The notes: generated by a model not told the origin, from the sequence alone. A stretch of DNA of 64,000 nt from Nemertoderma westbladi (GCA_032718475.1 JAUCBJ010006768.1:1-64000); one strand, 5' to 3'; shown: positions 11,028-22,064, counted from the first letter of the stretch. Numbers and translations are program-made.

Positions 11028-11691
11028 TCCCGGAATTCCGTTCCGGCCGGAATTCCGGCGGTTTTTGCCCGATTCCGGTTCCGGCCGGAATTGCCGGAAT
11101 TGGGTCAATTCCGGCCGGAATTTTACCGGAATTGCCAGGTTCCTAACTAGTTTGATAGTTGCACATTTTGCACGTTGACACGGAGTGCTTTACAGTTGCA
11201 CGTTAATATGTAACATATTTCCAAAAACATTTCACCTGGTAAATCAAACTAAATATACAGTTCACAATAACCATCGTAATTTACATTAACTAATGAAATG
11301 CATTAATAGGCCCGTGTCCCACTGGTCAGAATCTCAAAATGAATGCCTCCTTGCTCCATTGGTAACACAAGTCTTAAGTAATTTAATAAAAAATATAAGA
11401 CTATGCTATGCGTCTCACATTTACTGCATATTTATACCCAAAGTAACCAATCACAGGCATCTTGCCGGATATAACACATGAGTCATGTGTCAAAAGATGG
11501 AACAATGGGACATAATCAGTAATCACTTTAGGTCGTAACTTACGATTTACCAGTGGAGACGCTCCCATTGAAACCAATGTGTTCCATAATTTATTCTGAC
11601 TAAGACTACATAAGACTTACCAGTGGAGCACGGGACTTAACGAGTGGTTTTTCCAACTTGCTTATTACAATTCCATATTACTATTACAATT

Positions 11692-12317
11692 ACGACTTAT
11701 GTTACCTGGGATCATGGATCCGGAAGTCAGGTGAGGACCTTCGAATACGTAAGGGAAAGGCATGGGCAGCCTTGAATAGGCTTTCCAGGATTTGGAAGTC
11801 ACCTAGAATTAATCGGAAACTTAAGGTCCGATTATTTAGAGCAGCAGTAGTTCCAGTACTCCTCTGCGGGAGTCCATGCTGGGCTCTAACTGCTGAGGAA
11901 ACCAAATCTCTGGATGGCACATTCACAAGAATGCTACGCCGGGTACATTGTGTCAAGTACAATGCACACATCTCCAACCAGACACTATATAACATTGGAG
12001 GTGTCTCATTGGTTCCCCCAAGCTTGACACTAGAACAAAATCGCCTCCGCTTTGCAGGACATTGCTTTCGCCGTGAGGACCAGCCAGTGCATAATCTTGT
12101 ACTTTGGCAGCCTCATGGAGTGAATAAGCATGGTGGACAGCCCATGACTTTCTTGAGACGCATCTTAAAGGACACTGGCCTTAAAGATGCGGATGATCTA
12201 GCAAATGTCATGGGTGATAGGGAGTTGTGGCGGTGCAATTTTGTTGACAAGCCGGCACAGCATTCTTAAAAATGCAGCTGCAATGCAGCATGCCGATCCT
12301 AGTAGTAGTAGTAGTAG
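11692..12317 (+). mobile_element. 5'-truncated RTE-like LINE copy
   Basis: About 99% identical to the 3' end of the full RTE at 44564-45182. It encodes the last roughly 190 residues of ORF2 (open from 11692 to the stop at 12269) and ends in a (GTA)n tail. It is flanked by the 10-bp duplication TATTACAATT (11682-11691 and 12318-12327). The truncation, microsatellite tail and TSD are classic products of target-primed reverse transcription. It sits inside the hAT-like element. Confidence 0.9.
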
Positions 12318-12732
12318 TATTACAATTTGCTTATAAAATGGCGTTTTTAGATTGATCTTAAACTATTTTACATTGATTTTATATTATTTTACTTTGAATT
12401 AATTATTAAATAATATGATATTATGATTGGTATTATCTGATTATGATTAGGATGACCACTAAAGCTTTGCAGCTTATTTCCATTGGGGTCCATTATGTTA
12501 CTTGGTTACAAATACAGTATTACACAATTACAATTACTACTCTAACCTAAAACTAATATAAAACGTTATTACAATACGTACAGGCCCTGCGAGTGGTCGT
12601 TAGTTCAGTTCTGCGTCGTAGGTGCTGCATAATATATATAGTAGTTTAATTTCTATTTACAGCAAAGCTATTTCTTACCATAAATATATTTATTCCCAGC
12701 AATAATTAAACTGTAACATGTACTATTGCCCT

Positions 12733-12787
12733 CGTTTATTGTTTTGGTTCGAATAACATGTCTCTGTAACATGCTCCTTTCCCTTAA
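12733..12787 (-). repeat. Copy of a short dispersed GGTTACAG/AACCAAAAC repeat
   Basis: Reads CGTTTATTGTTTTGGTT ... CTGTAACATGCTCC on the plus strand, the reverse complement of the copies at 21450, 24198 and 30517. Upstream it extends to an extra AACTGTAAC half at 12711. It lies in the hAT-like element. Confidence 0.6.
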
Positions 12788-13077
12788 AGATACCAGGATA
12801 TTGCACCAAAGGACCTAATGATGCGAAACCATAGGTTTTTGTTTAACGTAGGTTTTTAGGAGTCTAAATGCTAATAACCTAACTTTTGGCCATAGTTATA
12901 GATTTTAGAATTGTATTTTAGATTGTAAAGTTTCATGGGTCATTTAGTGTATTTCACTAATTATAGAAAATTCCGGTTCCGGCCGGAATTCCGGCCGGAA
13001 TATTCCGGCATGTTGAATTACGGTTCAGGTTCCGGCCGGAATCAAAATATCGATTCCGGGACATCCCTAACAGTGAC

Positions 13078-14040
13078 ATACTCCTTGAAAGACTGTGGAA
13101 TATAGGAGTCCGAGGAACAGTCTATAATTGGTTACAATCATACATTACCAACAGGTCCTTTGTTGTTTATATAAACGGCTAGTCCTCCAGAGTCGTTGAC
13201 TTACTGCCTGGAGTACCACAGGGGAGCATTCTTGGGGCCATCCTCTTTGTAATTTACTGTTTGCCAGTCGTGTACGCCTGTGACCAACTGAAAGTCGGAT
13301 ACCATATATATGCAGACGACAACCAATTATTTCTAGTTTTCTATAGTTTAGACTTATAGTTGTCTATAGTTTAGGTGTGATATTTGATTCCGAACTGCGC
13401 TTGCAAAAACATATTTCAATCTTAGTATCTTCGATAAATTATCATTCAGGAACATTTGGCCCATCAGAAAACATCTAACAGAAGATGATATAAAACGATT
13501 AATCAACTCATTGGATATATCGAGATTGGATATGAACAATAGTTTACTGTATGGTCTACCCGATGAATCTCTTAGCCGACTTCAGATTGCCTTAAATTCA
13601 TGCGCTAGAATTATTACCAACACTCCCAGACTATCCCACATAACAACAATTCTAAAATCCTTACACTGGCTGCCAATATCATCAAGAATTGATATACAAA
13701 ATTGCAACTCTAACCTGGAAAGCACTCAATAATGAAGCACCTGCCTACATTTTGGAACTACTAACACCAAATTATTCTACTACAAGAACTGACTACCTCT
13801 GGACCCTTAAAGTTCCCCGTTATAAACTTAAATATTACGGACCTCGCTGCTTTTCGATCGCCGCCCAACAGTATTCAACAGTCTACCCCTGGAACTCAGA
13901 ACTGCAACTAACTACAAGGTTTTCTGCCGCGGATTAAAAACTCATTTATTTTCATGAGCATACCCTAAGTAAGATTTGTTTTAAAGCGCCTTTGAACTGA
14001 CATTCAGGTAAGGCGCTATATAAGTTCATGTTTATTATTA
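13078..14040 (+). pseudogene. L2/CR1-like LINE relic, segment 3 (RT catalytic core to 3' end)
   Basis: Continues the LINE after the hAT insertion. It shows LPGVPQGSILGAILF (RT motif B) and YADDNQLF (catalytic motif C), then a decayed stretch. From 13511 come the C-terminal blocks typical of L2/CR1 (HWLPISSRI, KALNNEAPAY, VPRYKLKYYGPRCFSIAA). An in-frame stop near 13182 and several frameshifts make it inactive. The 3' end carries the hairpin GCGCCTTTGAA ... AAGGCGC at about 13986-14018 and an ATT-type tail, as in L2-type LINEs where the 3' end is the RT recognition element. Confidence 0.85.
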
Positions 14041-14136
14041 TTGTTCAAAAAAGCAAGCAAAAATTAATTAATTTATTATTATTATTATATTATTTTATTA
14101 ATTATTATTGTTATATTATTATTATTATTATTACTA

Positions 14137-14640
14137 CTAGAAAGCCAGCAAGCTGGCTTTAAGCGAACCTGCCCCTCAAACCAGTACCGCAGTACCCTGA
14201 GTGAGCGAAAATGAAAACACGATAATTGTCTTCAACTCAACGATAGAAACACCAACAGCTGGTACTCATGAGGGCCTAGTAAGCTACTATTATTTATTGA
14301 ATGGATAGGCCCAAACTGCAGAGAAGTATATTACTTGCCAAATTGATTACTATCTCACTCTAACCCTGTAACCCAGACAGTAATCAAACATCAACTGTAA
14401 GTTTGTTATTACCCCACCAGATGAATAGCTCTTCCCTGTGAATCCTATGACAATAATCTATAAGGTTACTCACAGCTATGTTAGATGGGAGGCCAGGTAA
14501 TTGAATTGTAAGCACTGGGCCGTTTAAATGGTTTATGGGTTGATGGTAATGAATGATGAGGGACCCAACTAACACTACGTTTGTCTATATGGACGGTCTG
14601 CTGGCTGTCTGCCTTACAGCCAGCTGGCTGGCTTTTCTAG
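14137..14640. mobile_element. Small inverted-repeat element with CTAGAAAGCCAGC ends
   Basis: Begins CTAGAAAGCCAGC and ends GCTGGCTTTTCTAG, about 504 bp and non-coding. Each end also folds on itself (GCCAGC AA GCTGGC on the left; GCCAGCTGGC on the right). A hairpin followed by CTAG and then T looks like a Helitron 3' end, here present at both ends in opposite orientation. It could be a MITE or a Helitron-related palindromic end product. No clear TSD was found. Confidence 0.55.
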
Positions 14641-16907
14641 TTGAATCATATTATTCTGCAACCAAATAATTTACTCTTTTAGACGAATTTGTGCGTTTTT
14701 TTGCCGGACTAACAAATTTTGGCGACGTTCTGTGCGAGATTGGCGATATTTGAAAAGATTCTGAGGCACAAATATGTTGCTCAAATGACTGAATAGCCCA
14801 AATAAAAAAGTTGGTGCATACTCGACGAGTTGAAATCGGTGAAATTCGACATTAAATTTTCAAAACCGCTATTTTTCAGTGACCCCGTGATCGAAACGCC
14901 ACAAAAAATATACAGTCTTGTGCGCAACCAAAATTTATGTAGAGTTTGTTATTAAAATTTTTGCTTACCTGCTTGAGTTTTTGAGATATTGGATGGTTAT
15001 ACATACACACACACACAACCACATCGTATTTTTGAACGGCTCAACTCTTGACAAAAACTACCCTGGCCTATTAATAGGCAGGTTCGTTATAAAATTATAA
15101 TATCGAATACCATAATGTAAATTAATAAATACTAGCACAAAATGCTTGGCACAATAGGCCCGAATTTTGTAGATCTTGGCTCTAAAATTACAAATTTGAT
15201 GGTATGGGTTTTCGAGGTCGTTGATCACGATTTCGTTAATAATATTTTCATACAGTAAATTTATTTATTAATAAATTTATTATTTTTTATAAATAGAATA
15301 GTTATATCTTTCTCCACATATGCTTCCTATTGATCCTCCAATGTTCTAAGGTCATTCGCATTCATTAGTTTAACAGTGAAGTATTTAATATTAAGAGCGT
15401 GAGGGCGGGGAGGGAGGATACATTACTTACCTAAATGAGTTTATCGATTGAAACTACAGTTACCGCTGCCTTCCTGTATAATAATATCGATTGATTTACC
15501 GCAATGTAGTTTAATACTATAGAGCATATGAATATAGCTGTACAGTATGTATATACTGTATGAACCACGGTTTCTTATGTTTAATAGGCATATGAATATA
15601 TTAACCTCATAAAGTATTACGCAATAATTTACTGACCAGCAATTATTTCAAAGTGGAAAGTTACATTTAGTTTAAATTTCACAAAAAAAGTAACAGCAAT
15701 AAAATACATTTGTGTTCTGGAATTATAGTGTCGTTATTGAGTGACTGAGACACCCCGACCCCCCAGCTATTCTTTGTAATTTATAGGTACCGATGGCAAG
15801 ATGGCCTTGCAAGGATTTCCAATCTGTATTTGGTTTTTTACTTTTCAAGAAATATACCTCTGCATTTCAAAATAAATTTCAAATTTTCAACAATAATTAT
15901 TTATTACATGGAAAAAAAAGCAGAACCTTTTTTTCATTTTTCTCGAGGCATTTTATTTACCGAGCGTCAGCGAGGTTAATAAAGGGTCGAGAGAATATTG
16001 ACAAAAAAAAATGTTCTACTTATTTTTCTCATGTAAAACGTAATTTTATTCTTAAATTGGTACATTTTTGTTGCTAAATTATTTAATATAAGACAGCGAT
16101 ATACTACAGCGATGAATTAAATTGAACGCAGTATTTTATTATATTGCTTCCATAGTTACTGCAATCCACCTAAGAAATAACCATAAGAAATTCCACCAAA
16201 AATATTTTACTTTACTTTTTTCGCCCGGAAAAAAGTAAAATCAATGAAATCCTATTGATTACTTTTTTTCCCTAGGGAAACAAGTGAAACTTTTTCTTCC
16301 GATTTTGGGGTATATTCGAGCGAAAAGTAACAATTTAAGAATAAAAGCTGTTTTTTTCGTAAAAATTTGTTAAACAGGTGAAGAATTGTAAAACTAAAAA
16401 ACTGCTCGAATTTTATTATTGTGCTGTGCGCACTACTAGCTTTTGATACAAAAAACTTATTGAAAATTGGCGGAGGAGTCGTGATTAAAAAATTAAAAAT
16501 GCCATTCCGAGATAATCGGCACGGCATTCATGCAAAGAATTGCGCTATGGGGGTTTTCCTGGTCAGATTTACTGAACGATGTCGCCATATTTTCGTTGCT
16601 CATTTTCTCTAAAATGTCTTCTATAGGACGTATGGAATACAGTCTTACACATTAAACAATTATTTACATACAGTAGCTAGTCCCGTATCTGCAAACTGGA
16701 CGCACGAATTATACAAACAGGTGCTGCTTTATTAAATAAAGAAGCACTTATTAATATAAATGGAAATAATACATTCTTGAATAAGGAAGGTAATTGAAGT
16801 TGTTTCTATGTCATTGATTACTTTGCAGCGTTCCGTCCTATAGGCCGCAACGCTGAAAAGTAGTACTTGTAGCAAAGCAAAGTAGGACATGGTGTAGGTA
16901 TGTCGTT
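14641..16907. other. Intergenic stretch, no gene recognised
   Basis: AT-rich. A short AC repeat lies at about 15002-15016. Foldback sequence lies near 16200-16270, where TTTACTTTTTTC and GAAAAAAGTAAA face each other across CGCCCG; a similar arrangement recurs near 58070-58100. No ORF here has codon structure or motifs I can support, and no RNA gene was recognised. Confidence 0.5.
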
Positions 16908-17603
16908 ATGTCAACTTTCATATCTCCATGGGTAACTATTTTTGTTCTGATTCCCACATTCAACTTCGCAGCCACTCAAATCAGCAATACAACTTCGCAG
17001 AACTTCACATGTCCAACCGAACTGAAATGGTCGGTGTCTTCAAAAAATATTGAGTTGCAAAATGTATATGATGCCAGACTAGAGAAGTTTTTTGAAAGCA
17101 ATCGATTAACTAGCGGGAGTGAGTGGTCTGGTTGCGTTCGTTGTGGAGTCATAACATTGGTATTCACTGGATGGTCCGCTGAATACAAGGATGATGTCAC
17201 TATGAAGATATCACACGGCATATGCTTCGATGAAAGATTTCGAGGCTACTGTTTCCCGGCAGGTGAAGAAGGCTGCATCTATACGATGACAGTTGTTCTC
17301 CCCAATTCTGTACCAGATGATGATCCAACCATCAAACAATACACTACCAGGCTCTTTGGTTTGCTGTCCTACTACAACTACCTTCAACAGGATATCACAG
17401 TAACACACTCCACTTGTCAGTCGCAGTGCTGCGACACTGGTCCATGCCCAGCTCCGGTGTGGAAACACGACCAAGCCGCACACGCACCCACATCGGAAAA
17501 CATATCGGCTACAACAGATAACAGTTCGGCTAATGTCAATCAAATGGCAAAGTGCCAGCTGGCTGGGTTCATTATTATTGCAATAGTTCTCAACGAGTTC
17601 TAG
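16908..17603 (+). CDS. Small Cys-rich secreted or cell-surface protein, family not recognised
   Basis: 231 residues in one exon, starting at ATG 16908. The first about 22 residues form a signal peptide (a WVTIFVLIPTF core and AAT before the mature part). The mature region has about twelve cysteines, including a CVRC pair and a QCCDTGPC cluster near residue 180, so it is probably disulfide-bonded. N-glycosylation sequons are visible (NTT, NFT, NIS, NSS), and a Ser/Thr-rich stalk at about 190-215 precedes a short hydrophobic tail (LAGFIIIAIVL). That layout fits a GPI-anchored or tail-anchored extracellular protein. The frame is free of stops and followed by polyadenylation signals, so it looks like a real gene. 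It lies left of the last ZMYND8-like exon found, on the opposite strand. Function unknown. Confidence 0.7.
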   Translation: MSTFISPWVTIFVLIPTFNFAATQISNTTSQNFTCPTELKWSVSSKNIELQNVYDARLEKFFESNRLTSGSEWSGCVRCGVITLVFTGWSAEYKDDVTMKISHGICFDERFRGYCFPAGEEGCIYTMTVVLPNSVPDDDPTIKQYTTRLFGLLSYYNYLQQDITVTHSTCQSQCCDTGPCPAPVWKHDQAAHAPTSENISATTDNSSANVNQMAKCQLAGFIIIAIVLNEF

Positions 17604-17850
17604 AACAAAACTCATTGAATTATATATCAGGTGGTGGAATATAGATTCTCTCTTAAAGGTGGCTTCTCAATAATAGAAGATAAAGATAGACTAGACAACT
17701 CAACTACTTACAGTCTGGTTAATATACTTTCAATAACAATCGGAACTTATCCTATAATATTACATTGTTAACTACTTTATTGACACCCCTTCTACTCACA
17801 TTGTATGGAGTTATACAGCACTTTATTTTACACTTTCTTTATTTTAATTC

Positions 17851-17868
17851 CTAATAAATTTCATAAAT
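17851..17868 (+). terminator. Polyadenylation signals of the secreted-protein gene
   Basis: Two AATAAA hexamers lie about 250-265 bp after the stop codon at 17603. Either could direct 3' end formation. Confidence 0.5.
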
Positions 17869-18794
17869 AAATTGCCGATGTTGGTGTTGGTTGTAATGAA
17901 ACATTATAGAACACAGTAGTAGGTCATACCACAGCATTCGCATTATTATGTGCTGTCTTTTACAGTTGTACAATACTATTTGTACGATAAAAACATACCA
18001 AATATTCACACATAAATTAGAAATTAACCGTTGTAGGCCTACTGTACGATAGTAATATACTAAATCTACTAATATATCCCGCAGTTTGAATCACTTGAAT
18101 TGTTTTAATATGTGATTTATATTGTAATTAATAGACACAATGGAGGTTTATTTGTTTGAATGGATTTAATATCGTATTACCACTTTTATCGCTCTTAATT
18201 TCGCCTGGACGACATATTTTCCAGCTTTATATCGCAGTGCAACATTATTTCTCAGTATGTCCCTAAGCCATAACCCAATATTTTAACCAAATTGTTTGAA
18301 ATTTTCAGTCAATGGTCTTGAGATGTTGATTAAAATTTCAAATTTTGGTCTATAAGTTTTATTCGTCAATATGTCTAGATCATTAACTGAAAATATCAAA
18401 CAATTCCAGTAAAACATTGACGTTTAGTAGTAACATTTACACTGAAAATCAAAAAATTTTGAATACAATTGGCCGGTAAATAACGACAACTGGGTGATGT
18501 AGCATTACGGCTAAATCCGTATACGTAAGTCCTGTCGCATTAAGACAGTTCAACTTAATTTCGAGATTTAACATAATATGTTTTAAATTTTAGTTTATTG
18601 TTTTGGTACGAAAATACCCTAGAACTGTAACCTGCTCCTTTCCCTTAATTGTTAACGAACCAAATTAAATTTCCCAGGACCTAAATGCGTCAGGACCTAC
18701 CCTAACCGACAGCGATGGGTTTGGAAATCGTACGATTTCGTTAAATCAAATATCGACTACGCCGAACGCAGTTCATATAATATTTGTAAGTTAC
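17869..18794. other. Non-coding stretch after the last ZMYND8-like exon found
   Basis: Contains a copy of the short dispersed repeat on the minus strand (18592-18648, TTGTTTTGGTACG ... CTGTAACCTGCTCC). I looked on the minus strand for the MYND zinc-finger exon expected next and did not find it. Confidence 0.4.
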
Positions 18795-18889
18795 CTGAGT
18801 TTAGAAATTGCCTGTTCCATTTTATTCTCCGATGTTCTTTGAACCTCTCGTAAAGCCGCTTGGTTGTTCGCATTCATTTCTAAGAATTC
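18795..18889 (-). CDS. ZMYND8: ZMYND8-like gene, coiled-coil exon (fourth found)
   Basis: A 95-bp exon. On the minus strand an acceptor TTTTTAG precedes GAATTCTTAG, and the donor is CTCAG/GTAACT. It encodes a helical segment that starts EFLEMNANNQAAL and ends EQAISKL, matching the character of the coiled coil that precedes the MYND finger in ZMYND8. Entered at 18889 it is in phase 0. Entered at the alternative acceptor TTAG (exon from 18879) it is in phase 1, which is what the donor at 19957 predicts. The right choice is unresolved. It ends in phase 2, so at least one more exon, presumably with the MYND domain, should follow at lower coordinates. Confidence 0.6.
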
Positions 18890-19957
18890 CTAAAAATTAC
18901 ATTACATCGAAATAATTCAACTGTAACCTTTACTCTCGTATATTGTTCTGGTTAGAATATTTCATGCAATTGGGGCGAACGCGAAGAGCTGATGTATCAG
19001 TAGACAGACAAGCCGACAGATCCACCGACAGATCAACCGACAGATCCTCCGACACATCAGCCGACACATCAGCCGACAGACCAGCCGACACATCAGCCGA
19101 CACATCAGCCGACACATCAGCCGACACATCAGCCGACATATCAGCCGACACATCAGCCGACACCGTAACCGTACATGTCGCCAGGTCCAATAAATTATTA
19201 CCCCGACCAATAAGGTCTCTCTCAATTATTGGTCGCTCTCGCTAGTAATATTTAATAATTTAAAAGTTTGGGTATCGGTATTACTTACTGTCTTACACAA
19301 ACAGCTGTATATGAATGCAAAACTTATATAAAGTTATACAAGAAGAAATTCTGAGAAGTCTCGGTCCTTTTAAGACAAAGTAACTCTAGAATTAGGTCGG
19401 TTTAATTGTCAAGGCAACTGAAAAGATTTGCTACCGTAATTTATGTATAAAAAGTAATATTATTAAGAAATGAAAATAAATCAATATATAAATATAAACT
19501 TGTGAAATAAAGTTATATTAAAATTATTTTGCAATTGACATGAACAATTGAAAGGTTTACTGACATAAAAATTATATATAATCAAATCAGTTCTGTTCTG
19601 CTGCAACTATATTTATCAGATATTCAACATATTTACTTAACTATATATTTTTCGGGATCTGGAATACATTTTTTGCCGGGATCCCGGTTTTTCGGGATCG
19701 GGATCCCGTTTAAACACTAAGTGTCTGCCTTTATACAAAATGGTGTCAACCGATTCCCTTGAAAAACTTTCATCTAAGTATCTTTGGTTTGTCTTTTAGT
19801 ATCTTTTAGTCTTTTACAGAAAGGGTGAATCTAACCAAAACAATAAACGAATATTAGTATATGTACAGTTGTTCATATTGTAAGAAAAAAATAAGCGTTA
19901 GAAACACTTAATAAGCAATAATTAGACAAATAAATTCTTCAGATATAAAATTCTTAC
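18890..19957 (-). other. Intron with a 12-bp satellite
   Basis: Intron between the two coiled-coil exons. It contains a (GACACATCAGCC)n array at about 19010-19165 and a CGGGATCCCGG-rich foldback at about 19649-19712 that may be the end of a DNA transposon. Frames running through the satellite on both strands are artefacts of a repeat unit whose length is divisible by three. Confidence 0.6.
19010..19165. repeat. 12-bp minisatellite, intronic
   Basis: About 13 units of a CCGACA(C/G)ATCAG type; the left third has variant GACAGATC units. Not within a supported exon. Confidence 0.75.
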
Positions 19958-20933
19958 TGAAAAGTGAAATCCTGGTATTCTCCACCTCGTCCTGGACTTT
20001 ATTTACTTGTCTATTCTCCACCTCGTCCTGGACTTTATTTACTTGTGTATTCTCCACCTCGCCCTGGACTTTATTTACTTGTGTATTCTCCACCTCGTCC
20101 TGGACTTTATTTACTTGTCTATTCTCCACCTCGTCCTGGACTTTATTTACTTGTGTATTCTCCACCTCGCCCTGGACTTTATTTACTTGTGTATTCTCCA
20201 CCTCGCCCTGGACTTTATTTACTTGTCTATTCTCCACCTCGTCCTGGACTTTATTTACTTGTGTATTCTCCACCTCGCCCTGGACTTTATTTACTTGTCT
20301 ATTCTCCACCTCGTCCTGGACTTTATTTACTTGTGTATTCTCCACCTCGCCCTGGACTTTATTTACTTGTGTATTCTCCACCTCGCCCTGGACTTTATTT
20401 ATTTGTCTATTCTCCACCTCGCCCTGGACTTTATTTACTTGTGTATTCTCCACCTCGCCCTGGACTTTATTTACTTGTGTATTCTCCACCTCGCCCTGGA
20501 CTTTATTTACTTGTGTATTCTCCACCTCGCCCTGGACTTTATTTACTTGTGTATTCTCCACCTCGTCCTGGACTTTATTTACTTGTGTATTCTCCACCTC
20601 GCCCTGGACTTTATTTACTTGTGTATTCTCCACCTCGCCCTGGACTTTATTTACTTGTGTATTCTCCACCTCGCCCTGGACTTTATTTACTTGTGTATTC
20701 TCCACCTCGCCCTGGACTTTATTTACTTGTGTATTCTCCACCTCGTCCTGGACTTTATTTGTTATGGATTCACTGACCTGCTCCTGGAGCCACTTTAGTC
20801 TCTCGAAATCCGTCTTGGTAACTTTAGATGATTCCGCCTCTCTCTTCTGGTTCACTCGAACCGTAATCTCCTTCTGCATATCGCCTACAACCTCCCGTAC
20901 GGCATCTAATATCTTCTTCTCGTATTTGTTAAC
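19958..20933 (-). CDS. ZMYND8: ZMYND8-like gene, repeat-expanded coiled-coil exon (third found)
   Basis: The acceptor TTTTTAG/GTTAAC at 20933 continues in phase 0 from the previous exon. It encodes VNKYEKKILDAVREVVGDMQKEI, then DFERLKWLQEQVSESI, which lines up with the DIAKY...MMDAI...IEKLQWLHQQELSEM region before the MYND finger of vertebrate ZMYND8. Where the helix should go on, the exon has 22 tandem copies of a 12-residue unit (NKVQGEVENTQV with G/D, T/R and V/I variation), then a likely donor GTAAGA at 19957. No stop interrupts the repeats. This region normally serves oligomerisation and partner binding. The expansion would lengthen the helix or create a large acidic linker. Confidence 0.8.
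19970..20763 (-). repeat. 36-bp coding minisatellite, 22 copies
   Basis: Highly uniform units on the plus strand, differing mainly at GCC/GTC (Gly/Asp) and a few other single bases. Because 36 is a multiple of three, copy-number changes never shift the reading frame. The plus-strand ORFs over it are shadows. Confidence 0.9.
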
Positions 20934-20989
20934 CTAAAAAATTATAATGTAGGAATAAATTCAACCTGAAATAATTCCGGAAGGGTTGA

Positions 20990-21238
20990 TGATGTCTGAT
21001 GATGTCTGGTGATGTCTGATGATGTCTGATGATGTCTGGTGATGTCTGATGATGTCTGGTGATGTCTGGTGATGTCTGATGATGTCTGGTGATGTCTGGT
21101 GATGTCTGGTGATGTCTGGTGATGTCTGATGATGTCTGGTGATGTCTGGTGATGTCTGATGATGTCTGATGATGTCTGGTGATGTCTGGTGATGTCTGAT
21201 GATGTCTGATGATGTCTGGTGATGTCTGATGATGTCAT
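20990..21238. repeat. 10-bp minisatellite, intronic
   Basis: About 25 copies of GATGTCTG(A/G)T, with the A/G position alternating irregularly. Lies in the intron between the exons at 20933 and 21824. Confidence 0.9.
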
Positions 21239-21449
21239 CTGATATTTATGCTAAGAAGTTTATTTATATTTACCTATATTTTTATATAAATTCCTTTTAT
21301 ATAGAATATGAGAAATTCCATAACCAAAAAATTATCTTTTTTAACAACAAAAGTTTCATTTTTTAGCGATTTGTTTTGTAATATTTAATACAATTTGGAA
21401 TAAAAAACCTTCACAATGTTCGGAGCCTCTGAAATCACCAATTGATGGA

Positions 21450-21525
21450 AAGGAACAGGTTACAGTGACATGTTATTCTAAGCAAAACAATAAACCAACA
21501 GAGTCAATAGAACAGGTTACCTCTT
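21450..21525 (+). repeat. Copy of the short dispersed GGTTACAG/AACCAAAAC repeat
   Basis: GGAAAGGAACAGGTTACAGT, then a CAAAACAATAAAC core, then a second ACAGGTTAC. Intronic, orientation plus. Confidence 0.6.
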
Positions 21526-21823
21526 GGTGTGTTTTTGCTGGAATTTAGCTGTTTATTGGGTCGAATTACCCCCTGAAGAGGAGTTGTCCATTATAATAAA
21601 CAGAACACTCGCTAAACAAATACATTTTTGTGGAGAAGGGAAGGTTTATCCAATATAATACAATGGCATATGTACGAAAACGCTAGAACAGAAAGTAACA
21701 ATAACTTTCAAATCTAGGAACCGTGTTCGACCCCTTATAGGTTCGGTTTACAATTTTCGTTACCGGTATCAGGTTATGGTTATCATAAAAAGTGTAAGTT
21801 AATATGGGTGGCGGTTATCTTAC

Positions 21824-21990
21824 CTTATAAGGGCCTAGTTGGCAACCAATAGGAGAATCCGCTTCCCCGCTACTGGCGGCAGCTGTCTGCTGATTGGACG
21901 ACCCCTGGGCGACTGTTGTTGAGGAAGTGGCGGGACGAATAGGTGTGATTGAGTTGGATGTGGGTTGGGGTTGTAGGCGAGGTGGGTTAC
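21824..21990 (-). CDS. ZMYND8: ZMYND8-like gene, second exon
   Basis: 167 bp between the acceptor CCCCCACAG (21991-21992 is the AG) and the donor AAG/GTAAGA at 21823. It begins with the two bases that complete the split glycine codon left by the first exon and ends in phase 0, so all three junctions fit. It encodes a Pro/Ser/Thr/Gln-rich linker (begins NPPRLQPQPTS, ends CQLGPYK) that should lie between the PWWP-side regions and the coiled coil. Low sequence complexity means the support comes mainly from splice sites and phase. Confidence 0.7.
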
Positions 21991-22064
21991 CTGTGGGGGT
22001 TGATATAATAAAGTACACTGTAGGTAATAGACATATATATAAAGGTGTAAATAAATGGTAATTT

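Larger units (their letters stand above)
1927..13069. mobile_element. Non-autonomous hAT-like DNA transposon, itself interrupted twice
   Basis: It begins TAGGGATGTCCCG at 1927 and ends CGGGACATCCCTA at 13069, flanked by the perfect 8-bp duplication ACAGTGAC (1919-1926 and 13070-13077). Eight-base duplications are typical of hAT transposons. Its own sequence is 1927-1939, 11033-11691 and 12328-13069, about 1.4 kb. It is non-coding, with clusters of CCGGCCGGAATT palindromes beside both ends (about 11030-11145 and 12965-13060), as expected of transposase-binding subterminal repeats. An LTR retrotransposon sits 13 bp inside the left end and a truncated RTE copy in the middle. No transposase was seen, so a related autonomous element must have moved it. 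Confidence 0.85.

Noticed and set aside
18930-19245. Repetitive ORFs on both strands over the 12-bp satellite
   Set aside because: All frames stay open because of the repeat unit; the region lies in an intron and has no conserved sequence.
19964-20798. Two plus-strand ORFs of about 265 codons over the 36-bp repeat
   Set aside because: They are other-frame readings of a repeat whose unit is a multiple of three; the minus-strand frame joins proper splice sites and a conserved coiled coil.
20990-21238. CRISPR-like regular repeats
   Set aside because: A continuous 10-bp tandem repeat without unique spacers, in a eukaryotic intron.
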